Below, one piece after another: positions 35,614 to 42,949 of a stretch of 64,000 bases of DNA. The position numbers and the translations under genes were made by a program. The stretch comes from Niabella ginsenosidivorans. Its GTDB lineage: Bacteria > Bacteroidota > Bacteroidia > Chitinophagales > Chitinophagaceae. The notes below the pieces were generated by a model that saw nothing but the letters and a program-made list of their open reading frames with translations, ran no database searches and was not told the origin of the DNA. How positions within the stretch are numbered: position 1 is the stretch's first letter; every line of letters begins with the position of its first letter. The stretch is from NCBI RefSeq assembly GCF_001654455.1, contig NZ_CP015772.1, positions 4,030,001-4,094,000 of the forward strand. The letters run 5' to 3'.

Positions 35614-35857
35614 ATATTACGCCGCGCTGCGGCTTTGTGATCATTTTTCGATGGATCTATAAATATACCGGTGCGCTGCACCTTTTACTATGCGTTATGT
35701 AAAAACCCAGCTGCTCGGAAGCCAGATATCCGTAGCAGCAAACAGCCACAGCCGTAAAAAGGCGCGTAGCGCCCCAATATTAAAACTATCGTTGAGCAGG
35801 TGCTGCCAATGACCGGAAGGAATGCTGCTGCCAAAACTGAAAACCGGATACCTGTTG
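35606..35857 (-). repeat. Large interspersed repeat, copy R1
   Basis: Read on the minus strand it runs from AACAGGTATCCGG through TTTTCAGTTTTGGCAGCAGC to GGTGCAGCGCACC and GCCGCAGCGCGGC. It has the same order as R3 at 59633-59872 and its first half matches R2 at 35981-36137. Short palindromes of five-base arms with three-base centres (GGCGC-GTA-GCGCC, GGTGC-GCT-GCACC) recur inside it. The open frames within it appear to be by-products of the repeat. Confidence 0.75.
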
Positions 35858-35905
35858 TTAGCAGAACCGCAGGCCACGGTTGGTGTCTGTCTGCCCGGTA
35901 GCAGG

Positions 35906-35955
35906 TCCGCACAAATCACTTATAATTGTGGATGTTTTAACAAAAATGATAGCTG
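35906..35955 (+). repeat. TCCGCACAAA dispersed repeat, copy 1
   Basis: TCCGCACAAATCACTTATAA then TTGTGGATGTTTTAACAAAAATGA parallels 57397-57440 with mismatches. The left part of the palindrome GTTTGTG is lost here. Confidence 0.4.
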
Positions 35956-35980
35956 CTTACTTTTACCAGGCGCTACCTAA

Positions 35981-36137
35981 AAGCCCGGCTGCAGAGCAGC
36001 CAGATATCCGTAGCAGCAAACAGCCACAGCCGCAAAAAGGCGCGTAGCGCCGCAATATTAAAACTATCGTTGAGCAGGTGCTGCCAATGACCGGAAGGAA
36101 TGCTGCTGCCAAAACTGAAAACCGGATGCCCGTTATT
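35981..36137 (-). repeat. Large interspersed repeat, copy R2 (partial)
   Basis: Nearly identical to the first half of R1 from CCAGATATCCGTAGCAGC to AAAACTGAAAACCGGAT. The part that should follow, with GGTGCAGCGCACC, is missing, so this copy is truncated. Confidence 0.75.
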
Positions 36138-36240
36138 ACCAAAGCGGTTGCGGTGAAATAGCTCCTCCGCTGCTTTTGGGCAAAACTTCAGCCGGATCCG
36201 GTTATCAGCATGACGTGCGGGCAGTACCTGTGTATTTGCT

Positions 36241-36771
36241 TTATTCATCCAGCTTTTTCTCATAAGCCCGGCGGGCGCTGCCGCGGAAGTACACTTCCCC
36301 GCAATAGGTATACCTCAGCTTTTCAAAAACCCGCAACATGCCGGTATTATCAAAATTGGTATCTGCTTTAATGCTGAAAATGCCTTGTTGCCGGCACAGG
36401 TCTTCCACCGCCGTCATCACCCGGGTGCCTAATCCTTTTATTGCCTTTTCCCGGCTTACCGCCAGCCGGTGTATGACCGCATAAGGCCGCTCCGTAAGCC
36501 ATTTACCTTCCAGGGCTTCATAAGCGGGCTCCCCGTCAAAAATGAGGGCGATGCAGGCCACTATATTCCCTGTTTCATCTGCACAAACAAAGCTATACCC
36601 CTTTTCAATATCCCTGGCAATTACGGTGGGGTTGGGGTACCCATCCTGCCATTGATCACTACCCTCCTGTTTTCTTTTTTCAATGGCCTGCTGCAATAGC
36701 TGCCACACATGGTTTGCATCCGCGGTTGTTGCCTTGCGCAGGGTCAGCTCTTTATCTGGTACTGTTGTCAT
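36241..36771 (-). CDS. GNAT-family N-acetyltransferase
   Basis: The 176-residue cytosolic enzyme has the GNAT fold: LTLRKATTADANHVWQLL (strand 1 and helix 1), IVACIALIFDGEP, AVIHRLAVSREKAIKGLGTRVMTAVEDLC with the acetyl-CoA-binding loop in a modified R/Q-x-x-G-x-G/A form (K-A-I-K-G-L-G-T), and IKADTNFDNTGMLRVFEKLRYTYCGE. The substrate is unknown. A repeat-rich stretch follows it. Confidence 0.88.
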   Translation of the reverse strand: MTTVPDKELTLRKATTADANHVWQLLQQAIEKRKQEGSDQWQDGYPNPTVIARDIEKGYSFVCADETGNIVACIALIFDGEPAYEALEGKWLTERPYAVIHRLAVSREKAIKGLGTRVMTAVEDLCRQQGIFSIKADTNFDNTGMLRVFEKLRYTYCGEVYFRGSARRAYEKKLDE

Positions 36772-36863
36772 AAATGTTGTCTGTTACAACTGCAATGCTC
36801 GTAAAAAAACAGGAAAAATAATAAAAGTAATAACAGGCATATTGTTGCTTTGGGGTAAGGGCG

Positions 36864-37433
36864 CTACTGCAGCTCCACTCCTTTTAGCACCGCAACACGG
36901 TAAATGGTGTAAATAAGTTTATTTACAGATATGGCAAAGGCCGGCAAATCCTTGCCGGGCAGCTCGTCTGCCACGGATTCATTACTTATAGCATTTACCG
37001 TAAATGCGGCAATCAGCAGCTTCCATTTACGCAGCGGTGCATCCGCAAAAAATTGTTGCAGGTACAACTGCGGCTGCCGGTACTCTGCCGCAGTAAGCGG
37101 CATGGGCAGTTCCTTTACCCCTGGTAATGTGTGGCACTGCTTCTTTGTACTGTTATTACCTTTTTTATACAGCAACCAGGCCACTTCTACCAGCATCTCC
37201 AGCTCCCGGCCATAGTCAAGGGCCTGGGCTGGGCTGCCCTCCTTCCAGGCATAAGTATTGGTTAGAGCCGCAGTGCAGAACTTTTCCAGGAAAAGCGCCT
37301 GCTCCTGCGGTGGCGAAAAATCAAACAGATCCGGCAGCACGGTAAGCGGGTCTATGGCAGCGGGGTGGCGCCGGTACTTCAGCGCCAGCGCGTTTAAAAA
37401 GCAATACGCGTGGTGTTTGGGTGTTTTTGACAT
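36864..37433 (-). CDS. Uncharacterised helical protein
   Basis: The 189-residue protein has no signal peptide or membrane helix and looks mostly helical: DPLTVLPDLFDFSPPQEQALFLEKFCTAALTN, GRELEMLVEVAWLLYKKG, RKWKLLIAAFTVNAISNES, and SVNKLIYTIYRVAVLKG. I do not recognise a family. It is the first from the left in a set of three minus-strand genes (36864, 37570, 38226) without matches, separated by repeats. Confidence 0.6.
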   Translation of the reverse strand: MSKTPKHHAYCFLNALALKYRRHPAAIDPLTVLPDLFDFSPPQEQALFLEKFCTAALTNTYAWKEGSPAQALDYGRELEMLVEVAWLLYKKGNNSTKKQCHTLPGVKELPMPLTAAEYRQPQLYLQQFFADAPLRKWKLLIAAFTVNAISNESVADELPGKDLPAFAISVNKLIYTIYRVAVLKGVELQ

Positions 37434-37467
37434 GGATATTGTTTTTTAAGTACAAATATGTTTTAAT

Positions 37468-37549
37468 CGTCATGTTGAGCGCAGTGTAACGCAGCCGAAG
37501 CGTCTCTGTAATCATGAGGCCCTTCCGCTCCGCTTCGCTGCGGTGACGG
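37468..37549. repeat. REP-like palindromic repeat
   Basis: Starts CGTCATGTTGAGCGCAG, contains CGAAGCGTCTCTG and ends CCGCTTCGCTGCGGTGACGG. It separates two of the three uncharacterised genes. Confidence 0.6.
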
Positions 37550-37569
37550 AAAGAATACCTGTTATTGCC

Positions 37570-38004
37570 TCAGCCCGCCGGGCGCCGGGGTTTCTGAAAC
37601 CACTTTTTAAACCAGGAGCGCTGGTGTTTTTCCCGCCACAGCACATAGGCATCAATCATATCATCATCATGACGGGGAAATAACAGGCCCACGGCATCCA
37701 TTTCTTTAAATACCTGGCGGATCTGCTCCTCCGTATAGTATTGCTGGCCATAGCCATGGGCAATAAAGTATTCCATAAGATGCTGCCGGGCGGCCTCCCG
37801 GCTTTGCCGGTTAGCGCTTTCACAGCCCAGGTTGCTCATAAAATCCAGCAACAGGGTTTCCGGTGTTACTTCCATCAGCCGGCACAGCAGCAAGAACGGG
37901 TTGGGAAGTATAAAATGAAACTGCGCCAACCGCTTATAGGGACCGGCCTGCCATTTCATATCCGGTGCGGGATCGGTTTTGGTGGTGGGTTTTGTTTTTT
38001 TCAT
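37570..38004 (-). CDS. Uncharacterised small protein
   Basis: The 144-residue protein has a lysine/threonine-rich start, then YKRLAQFHFILPNPFLLLCRLMEVTPETLLLDFMSNLGCESANRQSREAARQHLMEYFIAHGYG, predicted helical, and a basic Trp/Lys/Pro-rich tail. There is no signal peptide. No family is recognised. The basic tail could bind nucleic acid, but this is a guess. Confidence 0.6.
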   Translation of the reverse strand: MKKTKPTTKTDPAPDMKWQAGPYKRLAQFHFILPNPFLLLCRLMEVTPETLLLDFMSNLGCESANRQSREAARQHLMEYFIAHGYGQQYYTEEQIRQVFKEMDAVGLLFPRHDDDMIDAYVLWREKHQRSWFKKWFQKPRRPAG

Positions 38005-38052
38005 GAGATTATTTTTTAAACGGGGTGTTATCTTCAGTTAAAGCATAGCTAT

Positions 38053-38113
38053 CCGGTAATTACCGGGACAGTGGGGACGGGTGCGACCTTCCGTGGTTCG
38101 GCAAGCCCACTGT
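38053..38113. repeat. Palindromes upstream of the uncharacterised gene
   Basis: CCGGTAATTACCGG (38053-38066) is a perfect 14-bp palindrome. Next to it ACAGTGGG (38068-38075) pairs with CCCACTGT (38106-38113). They lie about 50 bp upstream of the gene at 37570, on its 5' side. Confidence 0.4.
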
Positions 38114-38145
38114 GACAAATTAATAGTATTATAAAAAAACATATT

Positions 38146-38216
38146 GTCATGCTGAGCCTGTCCGACCGGAACGGGCGGGCCTGACGAAGCCTGCCCGTTC
38201 CGTTCAGGCGGGCATG
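38146..38216. repeat. REP-like repeat with strong hairpin
   Basis: CGGAACGGGC (38167-38176) and GCCCGTTCCG (38193-38202) form a perfect 10-bp stem. The flanks GTCATGCTGAGCCTG and CAGGCGGGCATGA belong to the same REP-like family. Confidence 0.6.
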
Positions 38217-38225
38217 ATTCTATTA

Positions 38226-38714
38226 TTACGGCGGCATAGCCCCGGGGAAGGCGGTAACAATGGTGCCCGCGGCATCCGTAATTACGGTAATAGAGCTCAC
38301 AGGCAGGCCGCGGCTGTTATACCCAATGGTAATGCCCGCATCATATACGTGGCAGCGGTTGCCGGCATGGGCCTGTCCGCCGGGTGCTGCGGGTTGCCGG
38401 CAGGCATCCCTTATACAGGCCACAATTTGCGGTATGGGCAGGGTAAACTTGCTGGCCAGCGAAGCTTGTGCGCCCACCGGCGGGTGGCATGGCGGTTTGT
38501 AATAATGGCGTTCCAGTATATGGGCCAGCGCCTTTACGCTCAGGTACCCGCTTTTGCGCAGCAGCTTTTTACGGTGCTTTACGGGCAGCTGGTAAATCAA
38601 CCCTTCCTGCAATTGTTGCAGCCAGCTTTGGATGTCTGCCAGCAAAAAGAGCAGGAGCAGCCATTCCTCCTCGTTAAAAATGGTGTTCTGTACAGGTGTA
38701 GTAACGGCGTTCAT
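38226..38714 (-). CDS. Uncharacterised protein with possible toxin-like C-terminus
   Basis: The 162-residue protein starts at 38714 (MNAVTTPVQNTIF). The helical N-terminal half, FNEEEWLLLLFLLADIQSWLQQLQEGL and KHRKKLLRKSGYLSVKALAHILERHYYKPP, is followed by a beta-rich end, CHVYDAGITIGYNSRGLPVS and TVITDAAGTIVTAFPG. The last strand pair and the phrase V-x-T-D-x-x-G-x-I-V-T-A-F-P-G recall C-termini of some secreted nuclease toxins, but I cannot confirm this. An upstream ATG at 38831 would add residues coded by the inverted repeat and was rejected. Confidence 0.55.
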   Translation of the reverse strand: MNAVTTPVQNTIFNEEEWLLLLFLLADIQSWLQQLQEGLIYQLPVKHRKKLLRKSGYLSVKALAHILERHYYKPPCHPPVGAQASLASKFTLPIPQIVACIRDACRQPAAPGGQAHAGNRCHVYDAGITIGYNSRGLPVSSITVITDAAGTIVTAFPGAMPP

Positions 38715-38784
38715 AACGGTGGTTTTAGCAAAATTTCGGAAACCGGCCACCCAACGCATAAAGAAGCGCGGGTTGGTCCTTACC

Positions 38785-38894
38785 GGCTTTGAAGGGCTAC
38801 GACACCCCCGACTCCAAATAAGAACGCCCACGCTATATGGTGAGCGTTTACCTTATTTTTCCGGAGTCGTTGAAAGGTCGTAGTTTTCAAAACC
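38785..38894. repeat. 110-bp imperfect inverted repeat of nested stems
   Basis: Nested arms pair in order from outside: TTTGAA/TTCAAA, CTACGAC/GTCGTAG (38797, 38877), CGACTCC/GGAGTCG (38809, 38863), AAATAAG/CTTATTT (38816, 38852), AACGC/GCGTT (38823, 38844) and CAC/GTG around a GCTATATG loop, with short bulges. It lies between two oppositely directed transcription units. It could be a structured RNA, a MITE, or a relic of a mobile-element end. Confidence 0.65.
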
Positions 38895-39059
38895 AGATCA
38901 ATAAAGCAAACACTTATGTGCTCGCAAAATAACTTAAAGCTTATGTATCATCAAAAAGCATAAAATTTATTTGATTTCATAGTCCAAATATAAACAAAAA
39001 TGTATTTAAAATCACAAAAATTAAAAATTTGTGCATGATTTTTTTTTCTGGAATGTTAA

Positions 39060-39099
39060 GTGCCTGCTTTTTTGTTAGTTAGTAATGTAAATACTGCCC
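39060..39099 (+). repeat. Duplicated 40-bp leader, copy 1
   Basis: The 40 bp before the first XRE gene match the 40 bp before the third (39534-39573) with two mismatches, including CTTTTTTGTTA and AATGTAAATACTGCCC directly ahead of ATGGCC. The second XRE gene lacks it. Confidence 0.7.
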
Positions 39100-39318
39100 A
39101 TGGCCATGCAAAAAAAACGCTATAACCGGATAAAAATAGTGCTGTTAGAAAATGAAAAGTCAAATATATGGCTTGCTGAAGAATTGAGCGTAAGCAGGAC
39201 GACTGTTTCTAAATGGTGCACTAACGACAACCAACCTACGGTTGAAACATTATTTAAAATTGCGGAGGTGCTGGGGGTGAATGTGTGTGAGCTATTGGTG
39301 ACGGGGAAGAAAAATTAA
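39100..39318 (+). CDS. Small XRE-family HTH regulator 1
   Basis: The 72-residue protein is a single Cro/CI-type HTH domain: NRIKIVLLENEKSNIWLAEE, LSVSRTTVSKWCTNDNQP and TVETLFKIAEVLGVNVCELL. It begins in a duplicated leader. Such regulators often accompany restriction-modification systems, and the hsd operon lies just beyond on the opposite strand, so control of that operon is likely but unproven. The next paralogue starts 2 bp after its stop. Confidence 0.88.
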   Translation: MAMQKKRYNRIKIVLLENEKSNIWLAEELSVSRTTVSKWCTNDNQPTVETLFKIAEVLGVNVCELLVTGKKN

Positions 39319-39320
39319 TT

Positions 39321-39533
39321 ATGGCAGAAAAACGAATACTTAACCGGATCAAAAGCGTACTGGCTGATAAGGATAAAACGAATTTGTGGCTTGCCGAACA
39401 ATTGGGAAAAAATAAAAATACTATCTCAAAATGGTGCACCAACGATCAGCAGCCTACGCTGGAAACCTTGTTTGATATTGCTGCACTTTTGAAAGTGGAT
39501 GTACGTGAGCTATTGGTAAGTACGAAAAAATAA
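39321..39533 (+). CDS. Small XRE-family HTH regulator 2
   Basis: The 70-residue paralogue reads NRIKSVLADKDKTNLWLAEQ, LGKNKNTISKWCTNDQQP and TLETLFDIAALLKVDVRELL. It differs from its neighbours mainly in the recognition helix (KNKNTISK against SRTTVSK), so it may bind another operator. It has no leader of its own and is probably translated with gene 1. Confidence 0.85.
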   Translation: MAEKRILNRIKSVLADKDKTNLWLAEQLGKNKNTISKWCTNDQQPTLETLFDIAALLKVDVRELLVSTKK

Positions 39534-39573
39534 GTGCCAGCTTTTTTGTTAATTAGTAATGTAAATACTGCCC
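39534..39573 (+). repeat. Duplicated 40-bp leader, copy 2
   Basis: This matches 39060-39099 at 38 of 40 positions and directly precedes the ATG of the third XRE gene, indicating that leader and gene were copied as one unit of about 474 bp. Confidence 0.7.
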
Positions 39574-39789
39574 ATGGCCACACAAAAGAGACGTTTCAAC
39601 CGAATAAAGATTGTCCTTATTGAAAAGGAAAAATCAAACATCTGGCTTGCAGAACAGGTAGGTGTTAGTAAAGCTGCTGTTTCTAAATGGTGCACCAATG
39701 ATAATCAGCCTACAGTTGAAACCTTATTTAAGATTGCAGAAGTACTGGATGTGGAGGTTTGTGAGTTGCTGGTGACGGGGAAGAAATGA
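39574..39789 (+). CDS. Small XRE-family HTH regulator 3
   Basis: The 71-residue protein is closest to regulator 1 (NRIKIVLIEKEKSNIWLAEQ, VGVSKAAVSKWCTNDNQP, TVETLFKIAEVLDVEVCELL). Together with the shared leader this points to a duplication of gene 1 after gene 2 was in place. The recognition helix changed from SRTTVSK to SKAAVSK. Confidence 0.88.
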   Translation: MATQKRRFNRIKIVLIEKEKSNIWLAEQVGVSKAAVSKWCTNDNQPTVETLFKIAEVLDVEVCELLVTGKK

Positions 39790-39864
39790 TCCCATTGAAT
39801 GAAGCACTATTGTAAAGCGATTAGTTTTTAAATGAGGGTATGCAGATGAATGCCGGTATTTTCG

Positions 39865-40020
39865 TTAAGCAACATTTATTTTAAGCAGCCAGCACAAAGT
39901 TAGCAGCGCTAAAAGGAACACCATAACCAATACTAAGATGGTAATACTTTTCCTTGTTGGGTTGTTGGCTTCCAACTTAATTCCCCAAAAACTGATTTTT
40001 ATATTTTCTTCTTTTGCCAT
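39865..40020 (-). CDS. Small single-span membrane protein
   Basis: The 51-residue protein (start at 40020, MAKEENIKISFWGIKLEAN) has a cytosolic head and one membrane helix, ITILVLVMVFLLALLTLCWLL. A full -7 promoter match lies 6 bp upstream of the start, which supports a real, almost leaderless gene; the longer frame from 40062 would begin upstream of this promoter. Function unknown. It sits between the XRE cluster and hsdM. Confidence 0.55.
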   Translation of the reverse strand: MAKEENIKISFWGIKLEANNPTRKSITILVLVMVFLLALLTLCWLLKINVA

Positions 40021-40025
40021 TAAGG

Positions 40026-40033
40026 CAAAGGTA
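40026..40033 (-). promoter_or_regulatory. Bacteroidota -7 promoter element for the small membrane protein
   Basis: The minus strand reads TACCTTTG followed by C, a full TAnnTTTGY match, just upstream of the ATG at 40020. Confidence 0.5.
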
Positions 40034-40113
40034 ATTTGCCTTATTCGTCTAAAAAATAGCAAGAAGTGACTATAGCTGTTTATCGAGCCATGAAATTATC
40101 TTTCGATTTGAAG

Positions 40114-41747
40114 TTAAATAGGAGGTAGGCCCAGTTCTTTCAAAAATTCATTATGCTTATCCGTACTGCTTTTGATACGTTCATTAATGGCTGCTAATTT
40201 TATATTTACGGCTTTCAGATCAATTTGCACTTCATCAACGGAGGTGCTCACATATCTTGAGATGTTCAAATTGTAAGCATTCTTTTCAATTTCTTCCATT
40301 GAAACCCTCCGGGCGTATCTTTCAATATGGTCCGGCCGGAACTGATAGGTTTCTACAATGTTGTTGATATGCTCCGGTTCTAAAGAGTTTTGCCGTTTCC
40401 CAGGCTTATATTGTTCCGACGCATTGATGAATAAAACATCATCTTGCTTTTTGCATTTTTTCAACACCAAAATACAAACGGGAATACCTGTAGAGTAAAA
40501 CAGGTTAGAAGGCAACCCGATAACCGTATCAATATGATTATCTTTTAGCAATTTGGTGCGGATACGTTCTTCTGCACCACCACGGAATAAAACGCCGTGC
40601 GGCAGTATGATGGCCATTGTTCCATCATCTTTTAAAAAATGAAACCCGTGTAGCAAAAAGGAAAAATCAGCAGCTGATTTTGGCGCTAAGCCATAACTTT
40701 TGAAACGAAAATCTTCGGCCAAAGTATCATTGGGTTCCCAACGCAGGCTAAAAGGAGGATTGGCAACAATGGCGTCAAATTCCGTTTTTTTTGCAGGATT
40801 CATTTCATTGAGCAGCTCCCATTGATTCAACAAGGTGTCTCCGTGGAATATCTCAAACTCAGTATCCTTCATGCCGTGCAACAGCATATTCATCCGTGCA
40901 AGGTTATACGTAGTGATGTTTTTTTCCTGCCCGTAAAGTTTACCGATAGTACCGCTCTCTTCTTTTAATTTGGTTCTTACATTCAGCAGCAAAGACCCCG
41001 AACCACAGGCAAAATCCAGCACTTTATCCAGTTTCGATTTAGGGCCTGTTGTAGGATCCTGGGAGTCTAAAATAACAATCCGGGAAAGAATGGTTGAAAT
41101 TTGCTGCGGCGTATAAAATTCTCCGGCCTTTTTGCCGGAGCCTGCTGCAAATTTTCCAATCAAATATTCATAGGCATCGCCAAGCGTATCGGTATCTGTA
41201 GAAAAATCGGCAATGCCTGTAGCTATTTTAGTGATTATCTTACAAAGTGTATCATTCTTATCTTCATACGTTTTACCAAGTTTTTCAGAGTTCAGGTTGA
41301 TTTCAGAAAATAAGCCTCTAAAAGAACTTTCGAACGATTCGTTTTCTATATGACGAAAACCTTTGTCCAGCGTTTTTAATAAATCTGGGTGTTGTGTACG
41401 AGCCAGTTCTGTAATATTGCTCCACAAGTATTTTGGTTGAATAACATAATGCACCTTTTTGCGCATTTGCCCTTCAAACTCCTCAATATCTTCCTTATTA
41501 TTCCTGTACCAAAGTTGCAGGGGGGCGGAACAATAAAATCTGCCCTCTTTTCCTTGGACGGGCTCTTAGGATAATCCTTTCCCAATTCTTTTTTTGCCGC
41601 TTCCTCGTAATTAAAGGACAGGTACCGAAGGAATAGAAACGAAAGCATATAATCACGGAAGTCATCCGCATTCATGGCTCCTCTTAAATCATTGGCTATG
41701 TCCCAAAGTGTATCACCTAACTTTTTATATTGTTCTTTTTGTGTCAT
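40114..41747 (-). pseudogene. hsdM: Type I restriction-modification DNA methyltransferase (HsdM), frameshifted
   Basis: The N-terminal part (41747 to about 41520) reads KEQYKKLGDTLWDIANDLRG and ends in KRADFIVPPPC before going out of frame. The rest, in another frame, continues PLQLWYRNNKEDIEEFEG and then the intact methylase: AdoMet motif DFACGSGS and catalytic NPPF, located 151-158 and 236-239 counting from the methionine at 41466. The two frames join if the run of six G at 41520-41525 (C on the coding strand) had seven. It is the last gene of the hsd operon and overlaps the anticodon-nuclease gene by 4 bp. It is inactive, phase-variable or mis-sequenced. Confidence 0.85.
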
Positions 41748-42946
41748 GCTGATGCTGTTTCTGCTGGGGTTTCTTCGTTAAATATCTGGGGGAAATAAAA
41801 TTCATACTTTCCCAGAAAACCATTTAAAATCCGTTTAAAAAGTGCTTTATTATCATCACCCATTTCTACCGGGTCAAATATGGAATATTTTCCATGGCTA
41901 AATAGTTGTAATGCCCGTTCAAAAAGTACTTCGTCTTCCAGGCCGTTAATACATTTATCAATTTTATCGTAGCCAAAAAAGGTGGCCGTTTTTTCTAAAA
42001 TACTTCTCAAAGAATTAAAGTGATACGTATAAATTGTATCTGATTCCGCTACTTTCTTTAGTTCGCTTAATGTAGCAATATGATGAAAAAAGGGGGTATC
42101 ATTAGTATCTTGCAAAGCATACCCTTCGGCCCCTCTATTATGCAGAAAGTAACGTTTGTTTTTTACCTTTCTGCCAAATTCATTGTAGAGCACATTGAAA
42201 AACAGGCTATGATGTGTTGAAATTACCGTTTTAATATCGTTGCCCTCTGCCGTCAGCAGGTTACATAAATCGCAGGCCACAGCAATGGCATTGTTTTCAT
42301 CCAAAGAGGATATGGGATCATCTATATAAATATATTTTACCCAACTATAGGCAGGATCTTTGTCGATGGCTAACTGGCAAATAGCCAGGAAAAAACACCA
42401 GATAAACAGCGTTTCCTCGCCCCTGGATATTTTAATATTTTCTACCGTTTGCTCCTGGCCATCAACAATGATGCTTCTGGAAAAAGCCACTGTAGATGCA
42501 TTATAATCAATATCAAATTTTAAATCCACATAGTTATTGAAAAAGGATTCAATTTTTGCATCTAAATCCAGCTCATGCAGTCCTCTAAAAAATTTAGAAT
42601 CTGAGTTTAACTGGATAAACCGGGTGGTATTATTTTCCAAATCATTATTCCAGGAAAACAAGTCTTCGGTAAAGGCATTAAAGTATAATGTGTCGGAGAC
42701 CATTTCGGTAGTGCCCAATACCGCCCCATCTTTATCGGAAATAAGCGCACCGCTGCCATCTGAAATTAGTGTTATATTTTCCTTTTTGCCCAATTCCTTA
42801 AACTCCATAGAAAGCCTGGTTTTTCCCGCACCATTATGTGCAAAGAACAACACCAAATCTTTTAATGGTCGATGGTCTCCCGTTAAATCCTTCCGGAAAT
42901 GCTGAGCTACTTCAGCCAGGGTTGCAAAATGGGTTATGGTATTCAT
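41744..42946 (-). CDS. prrC: PrrC-like anticodon nuclease
   Basis: The 400-residue protein matches E. coli PrrC (396 residues) in size, layout and location. The ABC-like ATPase has Walker A NGAGKT (residues 38-43), the signature KISRGEE (172-178), Walker B YIYIDDP (205-211) and a histidine switch VISTHH (241-246). The C-terminal part carries R314, E318 and H351, matching in spacing the PrrC catalytic triad Arg320, Glu324 and His356. PrrC cuts a tRNA anticodon loop when phage disarm the linked type I restriction enzyme. It lies between hsdS (3-bp gap) and hsdM (4-bp overlap). RloC is an alternative but is far longer because of a zinc-hook coiled coil. Confidence 0.82.
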   Translation of the reverse strand: MNTITHFATLAEVAQHFRKDLTGDHRPLKDLVLFFAHNGAGKTRLSMEFKELGKKENITLISDGSGALISDKDGAVLGTTEMVSDTLYFNAFTEDLFSWNNDLENNTTRFIQLNSDSKFFRGLHELDLDAKIESFFNNYVDLKFDIDYNASTVAFSRSIIVDGQEQTVENIKISRGEETLFIWCFFLAICQLAIDKDPAYSWVKYIYIDDPISSLDENNAIAVACDLCNLLTAEGNDIKTVISTHHSLFFNVLYNEFGRKVKNKRYFLHNRGAEGYALQDTNDTPFFHHIATLSELKKVAESDTIYTYHFNSLRSILEKTATFFGYDKIDKCINGLEDEVLFERALQLFSHGKYSIFDPVEMGDDNKALFKRILNGFLGKYEFYFPQIFNEETPAETASA

Positions 42947-42949
42947 ACA

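Noticed and set aside
35688-36263. Minus-strand frames with an FGSSIPSGHWQHLL-type sequence
   Set aside because: They coincide with the interspersed repeats R1 and R2; similarity between them comes from the DNA repeat, not from a protein family.
38715-38831. N-terminal extension of the gene at 38226
   Set aside because: The added 39 residues are encoded by the left arm of the inverted repeat and its border, so the ATG at 38714 is the better start.
38785-38894. Integron attC site
   Set aside because: The nested arms do not carry the R'/R'' core pattern GTTRRRY / RYYYAAC, and the neighbouring genes are not spaced by similar sites.
39060-39579. CRISPR-like array
   Set aside because: Only two copies of the 40-bp unit exist and each is the leader of a gene.
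41744-42946. RloC nuclease
   Set aside because: RloC has a long coiled coil with a zinc hook and is roughly twice this size; the 400-residue length fits PrrC.
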